A stretch of DNA of 64,000 bases from an uncultured Pelagibacteraceae bacterium. Its GTDB lineage: Bacteria > Pseudomonadota > Alphaproteobacteria > Pelagibacterales > Pelagibacteraceae. The notes under the pieces were generated by a model. The model was not told the DNA's origin, did no database searches, and saw only the letters and a program-made list of their open reading frames with translations. The translations under genes were made by a program, and so were the position numbers. This document shows, piece after piece, positions 1 to 9,066 of this stretch (the stretch's first letter is position 1; each line of letters opens with the position of its first letter). The stretch is taken from contig CACJFJ010000004.1 in assembly GCA_902592675.1 (NCBI GenBank), forward strand, positions 41,920-105,919, read 5' to 3'.

Positions 1-63
1 TATTTTTTCCCAAAAAAGAACTATCAAAAATACAATAATTGCAGGTATGATAAATTTAATCAT
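1..63 (-). CDS. Small membrane protein, 5' part only (runs off the window)
   Basis: The minus strand opens with ATG at 63-61, three bases after the stop of the upstream regulator gene, and stays open to the window edge (21 codons seen). The visible residues are a short charged start (MIKF) followed by a run of Ile, Val, Ala, Leu and Phe, which reads as a single transmembrane segment or uncleaved signal anchor. The tight spacing suggests co-transcription with the RamB-like regulator. No function can be given; the rest of the gene lies outside the window. Confidence 0.5.
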   Translation of the reverse strand, partial: MIKFIIPAIIVFLIVLFWEKI

Positions 64-66
64 CGA

Positions 67-1500
67 CTATGTGTTTTTGTCTCCCACGTATACTGAGACG
101 CCCCTTGAGTTAATATCAACATCGAATTTCTTATGTAAGGGAGGGAATGCTCTTTGTGAACAGTCTAATCTATCACACGTTCTACATGACACACCTATTG
201 GTATTTCTGTAGATTTATCATTAATATTTAAGTTTTCCGAATAAATGAATTCTTTTGCATATTTTGCTTCGCATCCCAATCCAATAGACAAAATACTTTT
301 TGATTGTCCAAATCTTCCAATACCTTTTTCAACTGTCCTAGCAATACATACATACTTTTCACCATTAGACATTTTACTTACAGCAGCTTGAATAATACCA
401 GGCCTTGTCAAAGCTGAATAAACGTTCCAACGAGGACAAGCACCACCATATCTTGGAATTTCTATTCCTGATAATGAAAATCTTTTAGATATATTTCCAG
501 CCATATCTACTCTTAAAAAATGAAATGGAATCCCTGGTAATTTTGGATCTTGTAAACATGTTACTCTATGAGCTACCTGTTCAAAAGATGTGGCAAAAGT
601 ATTTTGTAGTAATTCTAAATCATACTTGAGTTTTTTACATTCTGTATGAAAAAGTTTATAAGGCATCAAAATTGCAGCTCCACAATAATTTAATAAAGCA
701 ATTTTTGTTAATTTTTTTGACTCGTCAGATGGAAAAGTAAATTTAGATAAATATTCCTCAATTTCTTTATCAGCACCTTCTTGAGCTATTTGTGCAGCTG
801 CATGTAGTTTTTTTGTCTCTAAAGAACTGTAATCACTTAACAATAGTTCTTTTTTATTTTTCCTATAAAGTTTTGAGAAAGGTTTATTTTCTTCAGGAAT
901 AACATCTTTTACTGAAATGTCGTATTCTGATTTTAAATAATCGCAAAGAGCAATATATCTAGTTCTATTATTTTTTTGGACTTTTTCAAAAACATCATTT
1001 GCAAAATCTTCTAATTTTGGAAAATAGTTTTTATTTTCTTGTAAAAAATCTGAAATAACTTCGCCTGGAAATGAATTTTTTCTATTATCAACAATTTTTC
1101 CAGATATTGTTTCAATTTTGTTGATCATTTCATGATCTTTCTTTTTTAAAATATCCCCTAGTCTTACAATTGCTCTTCCAATTTTTGGATTGGTACCTAC
1201 AAGGTCTTTTACCTCAGGACCTAGAATATCTAAATCTTCAAACAATTTATCATCGAGTATTTCTGATAAAGTGTTTTCTAAATTGATATCTGATTTTGAG
1301 GTTAATTGAGAAAGTTCAATATTTAATTTTTCACAAATCTTTAGGAGTAAATCTCCATCTATTTTCCTTTTTCCTCCCTCAATTAAGTTCAAATAACTCG
1401 GAGATATATTTAATTCATCAGCTAATTTATTGGCTTGAAGTCCTAATTGTCTTCTAAAAGCCTTGATTTTTGGTCCTATTTTAAGATCTAATTGACTCAT
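67..1500 (-). CDS. XRE-family regulator of the RamB/ScfR (short-chain fatty acyl) type
   Basis: A 477-residue protein if started at the ATG at 1500; an in-frame start at 1551 would translate through the operator-like repeats, so the shorter form is preferred. Residues about 8-66 form a lambda-repressor-type helix-turn-helix (IGPKIKAFRRQLG, SPSYLNLIEGGKRKI). The C-terminal third carries the cysteine signature of the DUF2083 family (VSCRTCDRLDCSQRAFPP), with an IrrE-like region between. Relatives such as RamB, MccR and PccR sense acyl-CoA status and control glyoxylate-shunt or propionate genes. Here the gene is divergent from isocitrate lyase, so control of aceA and of itself is the natural inference. 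Family assignment is strong; the ligand is unknown. Confidence 0.85.
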   Translation of the reverse strand: MSQLDLKIGPKIKAFRRQLGLQANKLADELNISPSYLNLIEGGKRKIDGDLLLKICEKLNIELSQLTSKSDINLENTLSEILDDKLFEDLDILGPEVKDLVGTNPKIGRAIVRLGDILKKKDHEMINKIETISGKIVDNRKNSFPGEVISDFLQENKNYFPKLEDFANDVFEKVQKNNRTRYIALCDYLKSEYDISVKDVIPEENKPFSKLYRKNKKELLLSDYSSLETKKLHAAAQIAQEGADKEIEEYLSKFTFPSDESKKLTKIALLNYCGAAILMPYKLFHTECKKLKYDLELLQNTFATSFEQVAHRVTCLQDPKLPGIPFHFLRVDMAGNISKRFSLSGIEIPRYGGACPRWNVYSALTRPGIIQAAVSKMSNGEKYVCIARTVEKGIGRFGQSKSILSIGLGCEAKYAKEFIYSENLNINDKSTEIPIGVSCRTCDRLDCSQRAFPPLHKKFDVDINSRGVSVYVGDKNT

Positions 1501-1509
1501 ATTTTCAAT

Positions 1510-1612
1510 TTGTAAATTTTGTAAATTTATATTTACAATTTTTTTCCACAATTTACAACACTTTTTTACTTTTTTGTAGATTTTGTAAATCTTGTAAATT
1601 ATAAAATTTACA
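1510..1612. promoter_or_regulatory. Array of TTGTAAAT half-sites, probable operator of the RamB-like regulator
   Basis: About eight copies of TTGTAAAT or its complement ATTTACAA lie in 100 bases: near 1510, 1518, 1531, 1551, 1574 (TTGTAGAT), 1583, 1593 and 1606. They occur as direct pairs and as inverted pairs and fill the space between the regulator start (1500) and the start of the small ORF at 1612. From memory, RamB and PccR sites contain TTTGCAAA-like cores; TTTGTAAA differs by one base. Autoregulation plus divergent control is inferred. Confidence 0.65.
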
Positions 1613-1773
1613 TGAGTGAAAAATTAAAAAACAAAGAAAATGAGGCTCAAATCATTAAACATGAAGATTTAGCTAAACAAAATAGCAGAGGAATCTACAT
1701 GAGGGATGATCATTGTGATTGGGGCTCAAGTGGGATGAAAGATTTAGTTGAGACGTTAAACGACTCAAACTAA
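1612..1773 (+). CDS. 53-residue small protein upstream of isocitrate lyase
   Basis: An ORF from ATG 1612 to TAA 1773 sits between the operator array and aceA, on the same strand as aceA. The product is hydrophilic, Lys/Glu/Asp-rich at the start, with the motif RDDHCDWGSSGM in its middle. There is no signal peptide or membrane segment. Its ATG lies at the very edge of the TTGTAAAT array, so its translation start is close to or within the operator. It could be a small regulatory or accessory protein, or a leader ORF. I do not recognise the family. Confidence 0.5.
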   Translation: MSEKLKNKENEAQIIKHEDLAKQNSRGIYMRDDHCDWGSSGMKDLVETLNDSN

Positions 1774-1833
1774 ATTATTTCATTTTACTTCATCATTTCT
1801 CTTTAATAAGAATAAAACTTTGCAGGTTACAAC

Positions 1834-3108
1834 GTGAGTGCTGAAAAAATTTCATATGATTTAAAAAGGTTTGCAGGGATAAAAAGAGATTACACTCCTG
1901 AAGATGTTGAAAGATTAAAAGGTTCAATCAAAATTGAATATTCTTTATGTAAACAGCAATCAATGAAATTATGGAAACTTCTAAACACTGAAAGTTATAT
2001 AAATACTTTGGGGTCTTTATCAGGTAATCATGCTGTTCAACACGCAAAAGCAGGATTAAAAGCAATCTACTTGAGTGGATGGCAAGTAGCTGCTGACGCC
2101 AATAGCGCGGGCGAAATGTACCCTGATCAATCTTTATATCCTTATGATAGTGCTCCAAAATTAGTAGAGTCGATGAATAATGCTCTTTTAAGAGCTGATC
2201 AAATTCAGCACATGGAACTCAAGGATGGTGAAATGAAAAAAGAAAAAAGGATTGATTATATGTTGCCCATCATTGCTGATGGTGAAGCTGGCTTTGGTGG
2301 TCCATTAAATGTTTTTGAATTAGCAAAAAAATTTATTAAAGCAGGTGCAGCTGGTGTTCATTTTGAAGATCAACTTGCTAGTGAAAAAAAATGTGGTCAT
2401 ATGGGTGGAAAAGTTCTTGTGCCTACAGGTACAATGATAAAAAATTTAAAAGCTGCAAGATTGGCAGCAGATATTGCTGATGTGCCACTTATAATTTTAG
2501 CAAGAACTGATGCTAATGCCGCTAAATTGATTACCAATGATTTTGATGAAAATGATAAACCGTTCTTAACCGGGGAAAGATCTCCAGAGGGTTTTTATTA
2601 TGTTAAAGAAGGTATCGAACAAGCCATATCTAGAGGTTTAGCTTATGCACCCTATTCGGACTTAATTTGGTGTGAAACAGCAACACCAAACTTAAAGGAA
2701 GCTAAAAAATTTGCTGATGCTATTCATGAAAAATTTCCAGGTAAACTTTTGGCTTATAACTGTTCACCATCATTTAATTGGAAGAAACACTTGACTGAGC
2801 CAGAAATAGCTTCATTTCAAAAAGAAATTAGTAAAATGGGTTATAAATTTCAATTTATTACTTTAGCAGGATTTCATACGCAAAATATTGCAGTTTTTGA
2901 ATTAGCAGAAAAATATAAAAAAGAAGGTATGACTGCTTACTCTAAAATTCAAGAACAAGAATTTGCTCGTGAAAAAGATGGTTATACAAGTGTAAAACAC
3001 CAGAGAGAAGTTGGTACATCCTACTTCGATGCTATTTCTAATACTATTAGTGATGGAAAAAGCTCAACTACAGCAATGAAGGGCTCAACAGAGTCCGAAC
3101 AATTTTAA
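1834..3108 (+). CDS. aceA: Isocitrate lyase
   Basis: Splits isocitrate into glyoxylate and succinate, the entry reaction of the glyoxylate shunt. The 424-residue length fits bacterial AceA. The active-site signature [11 protein letters not shown] with the catalytic Cys is present, as are the substrate and Mg-binding segments ([31 protein letters not shown]). The start is a GTG at 1834; the preceding GCAGG at 1822-1826 can serve as ribosome binding site. The sequence AAACTTTGCAGG just upstream resembles the RamB core. Malate synthase is not in the window. Confidence 0.97.
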   Translation: MSAEKISYDLKRFAGIKRDYTPEDVERLKGSIKIEYSLCKQQSMKLWKLLNTESYINTLGSLSGNHAVQHAKAGLKAIYLSGWQVAADANSAGEMYPDQSLYPYDSAPKLVESMNNALLRADQIQHMELKDGEMKKEKRIDYMLPIIADGEAGFGGPLNVFELAKKFIKAGAAGVHFEDQLASEKKCGHMGGKVLVPTGTMIKNLKAARLAADIADVPLIILARTDANAAKLITNDFDENDKPFLTGERSPEGFYYVKEGIEQAISRGLAYAPYSDLIWCETATPNLKEAKKFADAIHEKFPGKLLAYNCSPSFNWKKHLTEPEIASFQKEISKMGYKFQFITLAGFHTQNIAVFELAEKYKKEGMTAYSKIQEQEFAREKDGYTSVKHQREVGTSYFDAISNTISDGKSSTTAMKGSTESEQF

Positions 3109-3134
3109 AAAAATTCCTCTTGAATATTAGTTTA

Positions 3135-3160
3135 TAACTGGCCCAGAAATGGGTCAGTTA
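3135..3160. terminator. Hairpin terminator between convergent aceA and the ABC permease gene
   Basis: An 11-bp stem (TAACTGGCCCA paired with TGGGTCAGTTA, one G-T wobble) closes a GAAA tetraloop at 3146-3149. It lies between two convergent genes and its right edge includes the stop codon of the permease gene. On the plus side it is followed by a T-rich stretch. It probably stops transcription from the aceA side and perhaps from both. Confidence 0.7.
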
Positions 3161-3925
3161 TGATTTTATATTGTATCCTTTTTTAAGTAATACTGAAACG
3201 ACTGTTATACAAATTGTAAGAAATAAAAACATAGTTCCCACACTAATCCAAATATTAAAATCAGAAACACCGTAGAACGCAAATCTTAGACCATTAATCA
3301 AATAAACCACTGGATTAAAGTAAGTGATTGTTTGCCAAAATGGTGGCAACATATCTAATGAGTACAAACTTCCTCCAAGAAAAACCATTGGTGTTATAAA
3401 TAGTGTTGGAATTATTGACATTTGCTCAAAGTCTGAACTCATTAATCCTATTAAAAAACCAAACAAAGCAAAAGTAAAAGCAACTATAATAAGTAAAAAT
3501 ATCATTAATAAAGGATATTTAACGTGGACTTCAACGAAGAAAAGAGATGTGATAAATATCACAATACTTACTATCAAAGTTTTTGTTGCTCCTGCACCTA
3601 CAAAAGCTAATACAATTTCAAATGTTGAAATAGGAGCAGCTAATATCTCATAAATTGTTCCATTAAATTTTGGAAAAAAAATACCAAATGATGTGTTACT
3701 TATCGACTGTGTCAATAAAGTTAACATTAACAAACCTGGAACAATATAAGATCCGTAGCTAATACCATCAATTTTTTCTACATAATTGCCTATTACAGAG
3801 CCAAATACAATAAAGTACAAGGAAGTTGTCAAAACAGGAGATAACAAAGATTGTGTCAATGTTCTCCTAAATCGATCCATCTCATGAAGATAAATTGCTC
3901 TTAGAGCTATAAAATTAATTTTCAT
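3158..3925 (-). CDS. ABC-2 type transporter permease
   Basis: Membrane half of an exporter. The 255-residue protein has about six hydrophobic segments and the ABC-2 hallmark region near residues 180-210 ([30 protein letters not shown]), as in the YadH/NodJ group. The gene overlaps the ATPase gene by 11 bases, so the two subunits are translationally coupled. The substrate is not evident; related pairs export polysaccharides, lipids or drugs. Confidence 0.88.
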   Translation of the reverse strand: MKINFIALRAIYLHEMDRFRRTLTQSLLSPVLTTSLYFIVFGSVIGNYVEKIDGISYGSYIVPGLLMLTLLTQSISNTSFGIFFPKFNGTIYEILAAPISTFEIVLAFVGAGATKTLIVSIVIFITSLFFVEVHVKYPLLMIFLLIIVAFTFALFGFLIGLMSSDFEQMSIIPTLFITPMVFLGGSLYSLDMLPPFWQTITYFNPVVYLINGLRFAFYGVSDFNIWISVGTMFLFLTICITVVSVLLKKGYNIKS

Positions 3926-4850
3926 TTTTCTCTTTCACTAAACTTACAAAAATTTTTTCTAGAGTACTTTGTTCTGTTTTTAAATCTTTCAATTTCAATC
4001 CTGCATCTTTTAGGTCTTTTAATAAATTTGTTATGCCAGTTTGTTTAGTTTGTATGTTATATTCATAGTTTAGACTCATCATATTTGATCCAATAGACAA
4101 ATCGTATTGTTGGAGTGATGTTGGAATTTCATAAATCTTTTCATGTAATTCCACCGTAAGTTTTTTGTAGCCCATCTTTTTTAATAACTCTTTTGTATCA
4201 TCTACAACAATAATCTCCCCTTGATTGATTACTCCAACACGATCCGCTATGGCTTCTGCCTCTTCAATATAGTGTGTAGTTAAAATGATTGTAACTCCAG
4301 TCTTTCTCAAATTTTCTACAACCTTCCACATATCTTTCCTTAGTTCAACATCTACACCTGCTGTAGGCTCGTCCAAAAATAAAATTGAAGGTTCATGAGA
4401 TAATGCTTTTGCAATTAAAACTCTTCTCTTCATTCCACCTGATAACTGTCTTAATCTTAAGTCTTTTTTATCCCATAAACTTAATTGCTTCAGAATTTTT
4501 TCAATATGATTAGGATCAGGATTTTTCCCGTAAAGTCCTCTTGAATACGAAACGTTGTTAAAAACTGTCTCAAATTGTTCTAATGTTAACTCTTGTGGTA
4601 CTAATCCAATTTTAGATCGGGTTTCTCTATAATCATCTATAATATCAAAGTTATCTACGCTAACTTTTCCAGAAGTTGGGTTTACTATTCCACAAATTAT
4701 ACTTATCAAGGTTGTTTTACCTGCCCCATTTGGACCCAACATGGCAAAAATTTCACCTTTTTTAATGTTTAAATTAATTTTCTTCAAAGCATTGAATCCG
4801 TTTTCATAAACTTTGGATAAATTTTTAATTTCTATTTGATTATCTTTCAT
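3915..4850 (-). CDS. ABC transporter ATP-binding protein (exporter)
   Basis: Energises the ABC-2 permease encoded directly downstream. In 311 residues it shows Walker A (GPNGAGKTT, about 38-46), Q-loop region, ABC signature (LSGGMKRR), Walker B with catalytic Glu ([12 protein letters not shown]) and the switch His (TTHYIEEAE). A C-terminal extension of about 80 residues follows the nucleotide-binding domain, as in the YadG/CcmA-like exporters. The last 11 bases overlap the permease start. Confidence 0.92.
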   Translation of the reverse strand: MKDNQIEIKNLSKVYENGFNALKKINLNIKKGEIFAMLGPNGAGKTTLISIICGIVNPTSGKVSVDNFDIIDDYRETRSKIGLVPQELTLEQFETVFNNVSYSRGLYGKNPDPNHIEKILKQLSLWDKKDLRLRQLSGGMKRRVLIAKALSHEPSILFLDEPTAGVDVELRKDMWKVVENLRKTGVTIILTTHYIEEAEAIADRVGVINQGEIIVVDDTKELLKKMGYKKLTVELHEKIYEIPTSLQQYDLSIGSNMMSLNYEYNIQTKQTGITNLLKDLKDAGLKLKDLKTEQSTLEKIFVSLVKEKNEN

Positions 4851-4897
4851 CGGAACAAATTTATAACTATTAATTTGATTAATACAATCGTGTAATC

Positions 4898-6340
4898 TTA
4901 GAACTTTTTAGCTTTAAAAATGAAAAATGGAAGAAAAGTTGCCACAACAAAAGATAAAAATAAAAGCGATTGAGAAATAAATTGCGGCAATAATTCCTTA
5001 GGCAACAGGATTCCAACTAACAAACTTTTTGAAAAATCTGGGGACGGAAACATTAAAAAACCTCCGATTAGTCCAAAAATTATTGCTAGTAGTGCAGTTT
5101 TTTCATTTATATTTTTATCATAAAAACTAAAAAAAACTGTTAATACGAAAGCACAACAAAATAGATCAGCTAATAAAAATAAATATAAAATATCAAACCC
5201 ATTCGAAGCGACAATAAACGAAATTAAACATAAAAATAAAATAACATATTTTGAAAACTTAAATAAATTTATTTTGTTTTTAAAATTAAAAGTTGCTTTA
5301 CCATCTACAATAATCAGGCTTGAAATTGCATTTATTAATGTATCTAATGTTGAAATTGTTAGAGATAAACCAAGAATAATAACAACTAGTGACAGTAAAG
5401 TATTTTGTTTTTTTAATAATAACGAAAAAAAACCAAGATCTGGTCTGACAGTAGGGTCCATTGAAAATGCAACCATTCCAGCAAAACCCATGTAAAAAAC
5501 AATTGGTATAATTATAAGAAAGGAAATTATCAAACTTTTTTTTAAAATATTAAAATTTTTTGCTGCATAAACTCGTTGCCAATTTCCTTGGTGAAATAAA
5601 TTAGTCACTGCTACAGCTAAAAAAAAAGTAAAACCGGCAGTGTAACTAGGTATATATGAGATACTTAAAAGTTGAGAATTTTTTTCTTTAATAAAAGCAA
5701 ATGAAAATTTCGATCCTGTAAATGAATTAATATAAAAAATTGAAATTAATAATAAGATTCCAATAACGATCATCTGAATATTATCAGTAAAGATCGAAGC
5801 CTTTAAGCCACCATATAAAGTGTAGGTTATGGTAGAAACTAATACTATTAAGGACGTAATCCAAAGTTGAGTACCTGATAAGTAATTTATCAAAACAGCT
5901 ATAGCAGTAACCTCTGCGCATAAAAAAATGAACATATAAAAGATAGTCATTATAAGGATAAGTTTGAATAACTTTTTACTAAATTTTTTTCTCATAAACT
6001 CAATTAAAGATGATCCTTTTGGAAACTCTTTTCTTATTTTTTTTCCTAAGAAAATTAAGAAAATCATTGGAAATGCAGTACCTAATGAATATCCTATTAC
6101 TGCACCTATACCACCCCATGTTGCAGCTGAAGCAGGCCCAAATAAAATCCACGCACCTAATGCTGATGAAGTTAAGCTTGTAATTAAAGAAAATAAACCG
6201 ATGTTTCTATTAGCTGTTAAATAATTATTCAATCCTTGATTTTTTTTTGAATGATAGAGACCTAGAAGGGAAAAAACTAAACTAATAACTATGATTATTA
6301 TTAGTGATGTTGACTGATCTAAGAAGTAAGATTTATTCAT
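4898..6340 (-). CDS. thiV: Sodium:solute symporter, probable thiamine-precursor (HMP) transporter
   Basis: A 480-residue protein with about 13 hydrophobic segments and the fold signature of the sodium:solute symporter family (N-terminal [33 protein letters not shown]). The leader RNA is a TPP riboswitch, which ties the gene to thiamine supply. A riboswitch-controlled SSS transporter named thiV has been proposed to import the pyrimidine HMP in SAR11, which cannot make this moiety; that is literature from memory. The 4-base spacing between AGGGAG and ATG places the ribosome binding site inside the riboswitch 3' end. Substrate remains inferred. Confidence 0.85.
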   Translation of the reverse strand: MNKSYFLDQSTSLIIIIVISLVFSLLGLYHSKKNQGLNNYLTANRNIGLFSLITSLTSSALGAWILFGPASAATWGGIGAVIGYSLGTAFPMIFLIFLGKKIRKEFPKGSSLIEFMRKKFSKKLFKLILIMTIFYMFIFLCAEVTAIAVLINYLSGTQLWITSLIVLVSTITYTLYGGLKASIFTDNIQMIVIGILLLISIFYINSFTGSKFSFAFIKEKNSQLLSISYIPSYTAGFTFFLAVAVTNLFHQGNWQRVYAAKNFNILKKSLIISFLIIIPIVFYMGFAGMVAFSMDPTVRPDLGFFSLLLKKQNTLLSLVVIILGLSLTISTLDTLINAISSLIIVDGKATFNFKNKINLFKFSKYVILFLCLISFIVASNGFDILYLFLLADLFCCAFVLTVFFSFYDKNINEKTALLAIIFGLIGGFLMFPSPDFSKSLLVGILLPKELLPQFISQSLLFLSFVVATFLPFFIFKAKKF

Positions 6341-6344
6341 TGTT

Positions 6345-6406
6345 CTCCCTTTCTGAATTACCGGACAGGTTCCTAGGGTTTAATCTCAGTCTGTTAAGAC
6401 ACCCCT
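6345..6406 (-). promoter_or_regulatory. TPP riboswitch (THI element)
   Basis: Read on the minus strand just before thiV, the RNA contains the conserved TPP elements in order: GGGGTGT, a short stem GTCT/AGAC, CTGAGA, AAACCC, GAACCTG, CCGGTAAT and AGGGAG. GGGT pairs with ACCC (P2) and CCT with AGG (P4). The usual P3 arm is very short. The 3' conserved AGGGA is also the Shine-Dalgarno sequence of thiV, so ligand binding should block translation initiation. Confidence 0.92.
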
Positions 6407-6417
6407 TATAATTAAAA

Positions 6418-6705
6418 TTACACTTTATTATCTAAAATTTCAATCATACATTTGGTTGCATATTCTCTCCACTCACTTGAGCTTTTACCTTTTAAGCTTT
6501 CTAGGTGATCTCGATTACTTTGAATATTAATTTTATGTTTAATTTTATTATTCTCATCTAAATTTGTTTCCATGCTGGTTAAACTCTTTTCCATGGCTCT
6601 AATCCAATTATTTCCTAACTCTACACATTTTTGATCATTTTTTTCATCACAAATTTGTTTAAAAAAATTGAAAATTACTTCGTCACTCTTAACTGGTTTC
6701 TTCAT
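6418..6705 (-). CDS. Hypothetical protein, 95 residues
   Basis: Short, charged, predicted mostly helical protein with three cysteines (ICDEKNDQKCVELG and ATKCMIE). There is no signal peptide and no membrane segment. It ends 12 bases before the TPP riboswitch of thiV. The codon use is like the neighbours, which supports a real gene, but I recognise no family. Confidence 0.6.
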   Translation of the reverse strand: MKKPVKSDEVIFNFFKQICDEKNDQKCVELGNNWIRAMEKSLTSMETNLDENNKIKHKINIQSNRDHLESLKGKSSSEWREYATKCMIEILDNKV

Positions 6706-6713
6706 TAAATATT

Positions 6714-6893
6714 CTATTTTTTAAAGCAGTTATTTACTAAGATTGCCATCAAAATCCACATCACAAACACTTCTCCATTTGTAAATGAGTAATCAGCTCC
6801 AGCAAAACCAGCTATAAAATTTATTGAATAAATAATAATTGTAGAAACAACTAAGCTCACAATTAAATCTATTAATCCACTTATATATCTCAT
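6714..6893 (-). CDS. Small integral membrane protein, 59 residues
   Basis: Runs from ATG at 6893 to TAG at 6714. A perfect GGAGG Shine-Dalgarno lies at 6907-6903, nine bases before the start, which is unusually strong for this window and supports translation. The product has two hydrophobic segments (about residues 5-29 and 40-53) separated by a polar turn (GADYSFTNGE) and ends in NNCFKK. It lies between DoxX and the 95-residue protein, all on the minus strand. Function unknown. Confidence 0.62.
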   Translation of the reverse strand: MRYISGLIDLIVSLVVSTIIIYSINFIAGFAGADYSFTNGEVFVMWILMAILVNNCFKK

Positions 6894-6915
6894 AAAATAT
6901 AACCTCCACTCATTT

Positions 6916-7326
6916 TTAAATCTTATTACCTTTCACTAAAAAATAAAAACCACTTATTAAAAGAAAAGTTTGTATACTTGTAAATAATTGTTTGGTTATG
7001 AACCAGTCTCTGTGGGCAACAATAAAAATACATACCATTAAAATAACAATATTTAAGCCTACTAGTCTTGTTAGAGTGTGCCCTAAAGGATTTTTTACAA
7101 AATGGGCAATTATTAGAACAATTCCAGTAGATACTTCAGATATTGCAACTAAACTTGCAATAATTGGTGATAAGTCAAAATACTCTATCAGTCCTTCTGG
7201 TGGTAAAGGAAATTTTCCTAACCCATAAATTATAAAAGCAATACCTGTCACAAGTCTTAAAAGAAGTGATCCAACAGCCTCAAAATTTGAAAAAAAATTA
7301 TTAAACTTTGTAAAAAATTGATTCAT
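6916..7326 (-). CDS. DoxX family membrane protein
   Basis: A 136-residue protein with four predicted membrane segments and the DoxX-type opening (LLLRLVTGIAFIIYGLGKFPLP, then SLVAISEVSTGIVLIIAHF). DoxX proteins are often partners of thiol or sulfur redox enzymes, but many members have no known role. It sits upstream of small membrane proteins and downstream of a methyltransferase on the same strand. Confidence 0.78.
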   Translation of the reverse strand: MNQFFTKFNNFFSNFEAVGSLLLRLVTGIAFIIYGLGKFPLPPEGLIEYFDLSPIIASLVAISEVSTGIVLIIAHFVKNPLGHTLTRLVGLNIVILMVCIFIVAHRDWFITKQLFTSIQTFLLISGFYFLVKGNKI

Positions 7327-7337
7327 TTAACTAATTC

Positions 7338-8048
7338 TTAAATATTTTTAATGATTATACAAATTAATTTATCATTAAATCCCAATATTTTTGAATATTT
7401 TAAATTTATTTCATCAATTCCATCGGAAATTTGTTTATTATTTAGGTTTAGAAGAATAGAGATAAATCTTTTTTTTATCATCTTGATATATTCTTTTTTT
7501 GTAACTTTTACTTTATAAGAAAAATCTTTAATAATTCTTTTAGGATACAACATTGAGATTAAACTTAAAATTTTCTTATCTCTATTAAGAGATGAAATCA
7601 TTTTTTTTTTCATTAGCACAAAATTGGGAATCTCATTTTTATAGGGATCAATCATGAATATAAAAATTTTTCCCTTCGAATTAAGACTTTTACTCATTTC
7701 TCTTAACAAAATTTTGATTTCACCAAATTTAAGAAAATGTATGGTTTGTTTTACTAAAATGAGATCAAATTTTTTATTATTATCAGAAAAGAATGTAAGG
7801 GCATCAATCTTTTTAAAATTTATTCTCTTATCTTTATCTTTATGGTTAACTAAATCTATACCAATAGGTTTGTTTTTAAGTTTTAACTTAGAACTCAAGG
7901 CCCCCAAAATTTTTCCCCGTCCACATCCAATATCTAAAATCTTTGAATTAGAATTTAATTTATTAAATTTAAGCAAAAATTTATTAATATTTAGAATATA
8001 ATTTTTCGAAGAAAGCCAGGTTTTATTGTCCCAATTCTTTAATGACAC
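7338..8048 (-). CDS. SAM-dependent methyltransferase (class I)
   Basis: The 236-residue protein has the class I motif I LDIGCGRGKILGALS at about residues 40-54, motif II region (IGIDLVNHKDKDKRINFKKIDA) and a motif IV-like segment (FDLILVKQTIHFL). The C-terminal half is Lys/Ile-rich and gives no substrate hint. It overlaps the DUF4396 gene upstream by 10 bases. The residue DILVKQ in place of an acidic N/D-PPY motif argues against DNA or N-methylation; a small-molecule substrate is more likely. Confidence 0.75.
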   Translation of the reverse strand: MSLKNWDNKTWLSSKNYILNINKFLLKFNKLNSNSKILDIGCGRGKILGALSSKLKLKNKPIGIDLVNHKDKDKRINFKKIDALTFFSDNNKKFDLILVKQTIHFLKFGEIKILLREMSKSLNSKGKIFIFMIDPYKNEIPNFVLMKKKMISSLNRDKKILSLISMLYPKRIIKDFSYKVKVTKKEYIKMIKKRFISILLNLNNKQISDGIDEINLKYSKILGFNDKLICIIIKNI

Positions 8049-8485
8049 GCAATATTAAATTTTTTTAATCGCCAATAATTATAAGGCCAAGGAGTTAAAA
8101 AACCAGCTAAGAGCATAATTGGCACAACCCACCAAGTTAATATTGCACCACCAGTTAAAAAGTAATCAGTTAAGTTCATAGCAACTTCCATACTTATCAT
8201 TGATATAAAACTCATTCCAATTGCAGTTTTAAAGGCTTTTGAAAAATCAAAACTTTGTCTCATTAAAATTATTGTTTCCAAGATAATACTTGTAATCAAA
8301 CCATTGATGATAGCTAAAATCATAATTCCTAAAACAGGAAACGGAATTTTTGTTAGTTGAAAAAATAAAATTGTACCCAAATCTCCAATTGCACAACCTA
8401 ATAAACACCAAGCAGTGTTTTTAGCACTTCTTTTCCAAGTATGTTTGCATGACCAATGAAAATTAGCCTTGGCTGTTGTGTCCAT
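8039..8485 (-). CDS. DUF4396-like membrane protein
   Basis: A 148-residue membrane protein with about four hydrophobic segments. The N-terminus has the His/Cys pattern FHWSCKHTWKRSAKNTAWCLLGC, and the C-terminal segment is rich in Trp (WWVVPIMLLAGFLTPWPYNYWR). This matches what I know of the DUF4396 family, often found beside cupredoxins. It lies directly downstream of the cupredoxin gene (4-base gap) and overlaps the methyltransferase. A role in copper handling is only inference. Confidence 0.65.
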   Translation of the reverse strand: MDTTAKANFHWSCKHTWKRSAKNTAWCLLGCAIGDLGTILFFQLTKIPFPVLGIMILAIINGLITSIILETIILMRQSFDFSKAFKTAIGMSFISMISMEVAMNLTDYFLTGGAILTWWVVPIMLLAGFLTPWPYNYWRLKKFNIACH

Positions 8486-8489
8486 TAAG

Positions 8490-8993
8490 TTAATTTATAT
8501 CAACTTTAGCAATCATTCCAACTTGATAATGACCAGGAACATTGCAAGCTACTTCAATGTTAACTGCGTTATCAAATTTCCAGATGATTTCTCCCTTTTG
8601 TTTTGGTTCAAGCAAAACACTATTGCTATGTGAATGGGCCATAGCTTTATCCATTTTTGCCATTTTTTTCATTTTTTCTTTATCAATGGAATCAGCTAAT
8701 AGAATTTCATTTTCAACCATTTTTATCATTTCTGGTTGATGTTTCATGTGCATCATCTTATTTGCAATATTAAATTCATGGACAAGCATACCAGCATTTT
8801 CCACTTCAAATTTAATTGTTTCGCCAGCTTTAATTTGAAATGAACTTGGTTCATAATAGTTGTCATACATCACAACTTTAACTACACGTGAGATTTCACT
8901 TTCTTTACCCTTAGAACCTATTTTCATATTTTTATCAGCATAGGCAAATGTATAAGTAAATAAAAAGATAACTAAAAATTTAAATATTTTCAT
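8490..8993 (-). CDS. Periplasmic cupredoxin (plastocyanin/azurin-like)
   Basis: A 167-residue protein with a signal peptide (MKIFKFLVIFLFTYTFAYA) and a cupredoxin domain. Candidate type-1 copper ligands are His in LVHEFNI and the C-terminal set CNVPGHYQVGMI (Cys, His, Met). The central region has a Met/His-rich insert (MMHMKHQPEM, KKMAKMDKAMAHSH), which may bind additional copper. It could carry electrons or chaperone copper in the periplasm, with the adjacent DUF4396 protein as a membrane partner. Confidence 0.88.
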   Translation of the reverse strand: MKIFKFLVIFLFTYTFAYADKNMKIGSKGKESEISRVVKVVMYDNYYEPSSFQIKAGETIKFEVENAGMLVHEFNIANKMMHMKHQPEMIKMVENEILLADSIDKEKMKKMAKMDKAMAHSHSNSVLLEPKQKGEIIWKFDNAVNIEVACNVPGHYQVGMIAKVDIN

Positions 8994-9066
8994 AATGTGA
9001 GTAGAAATAATCCTTGGTATTATTTTTACAATGGGTCAATTTGTACTTATGTGATATTATAGTTAA

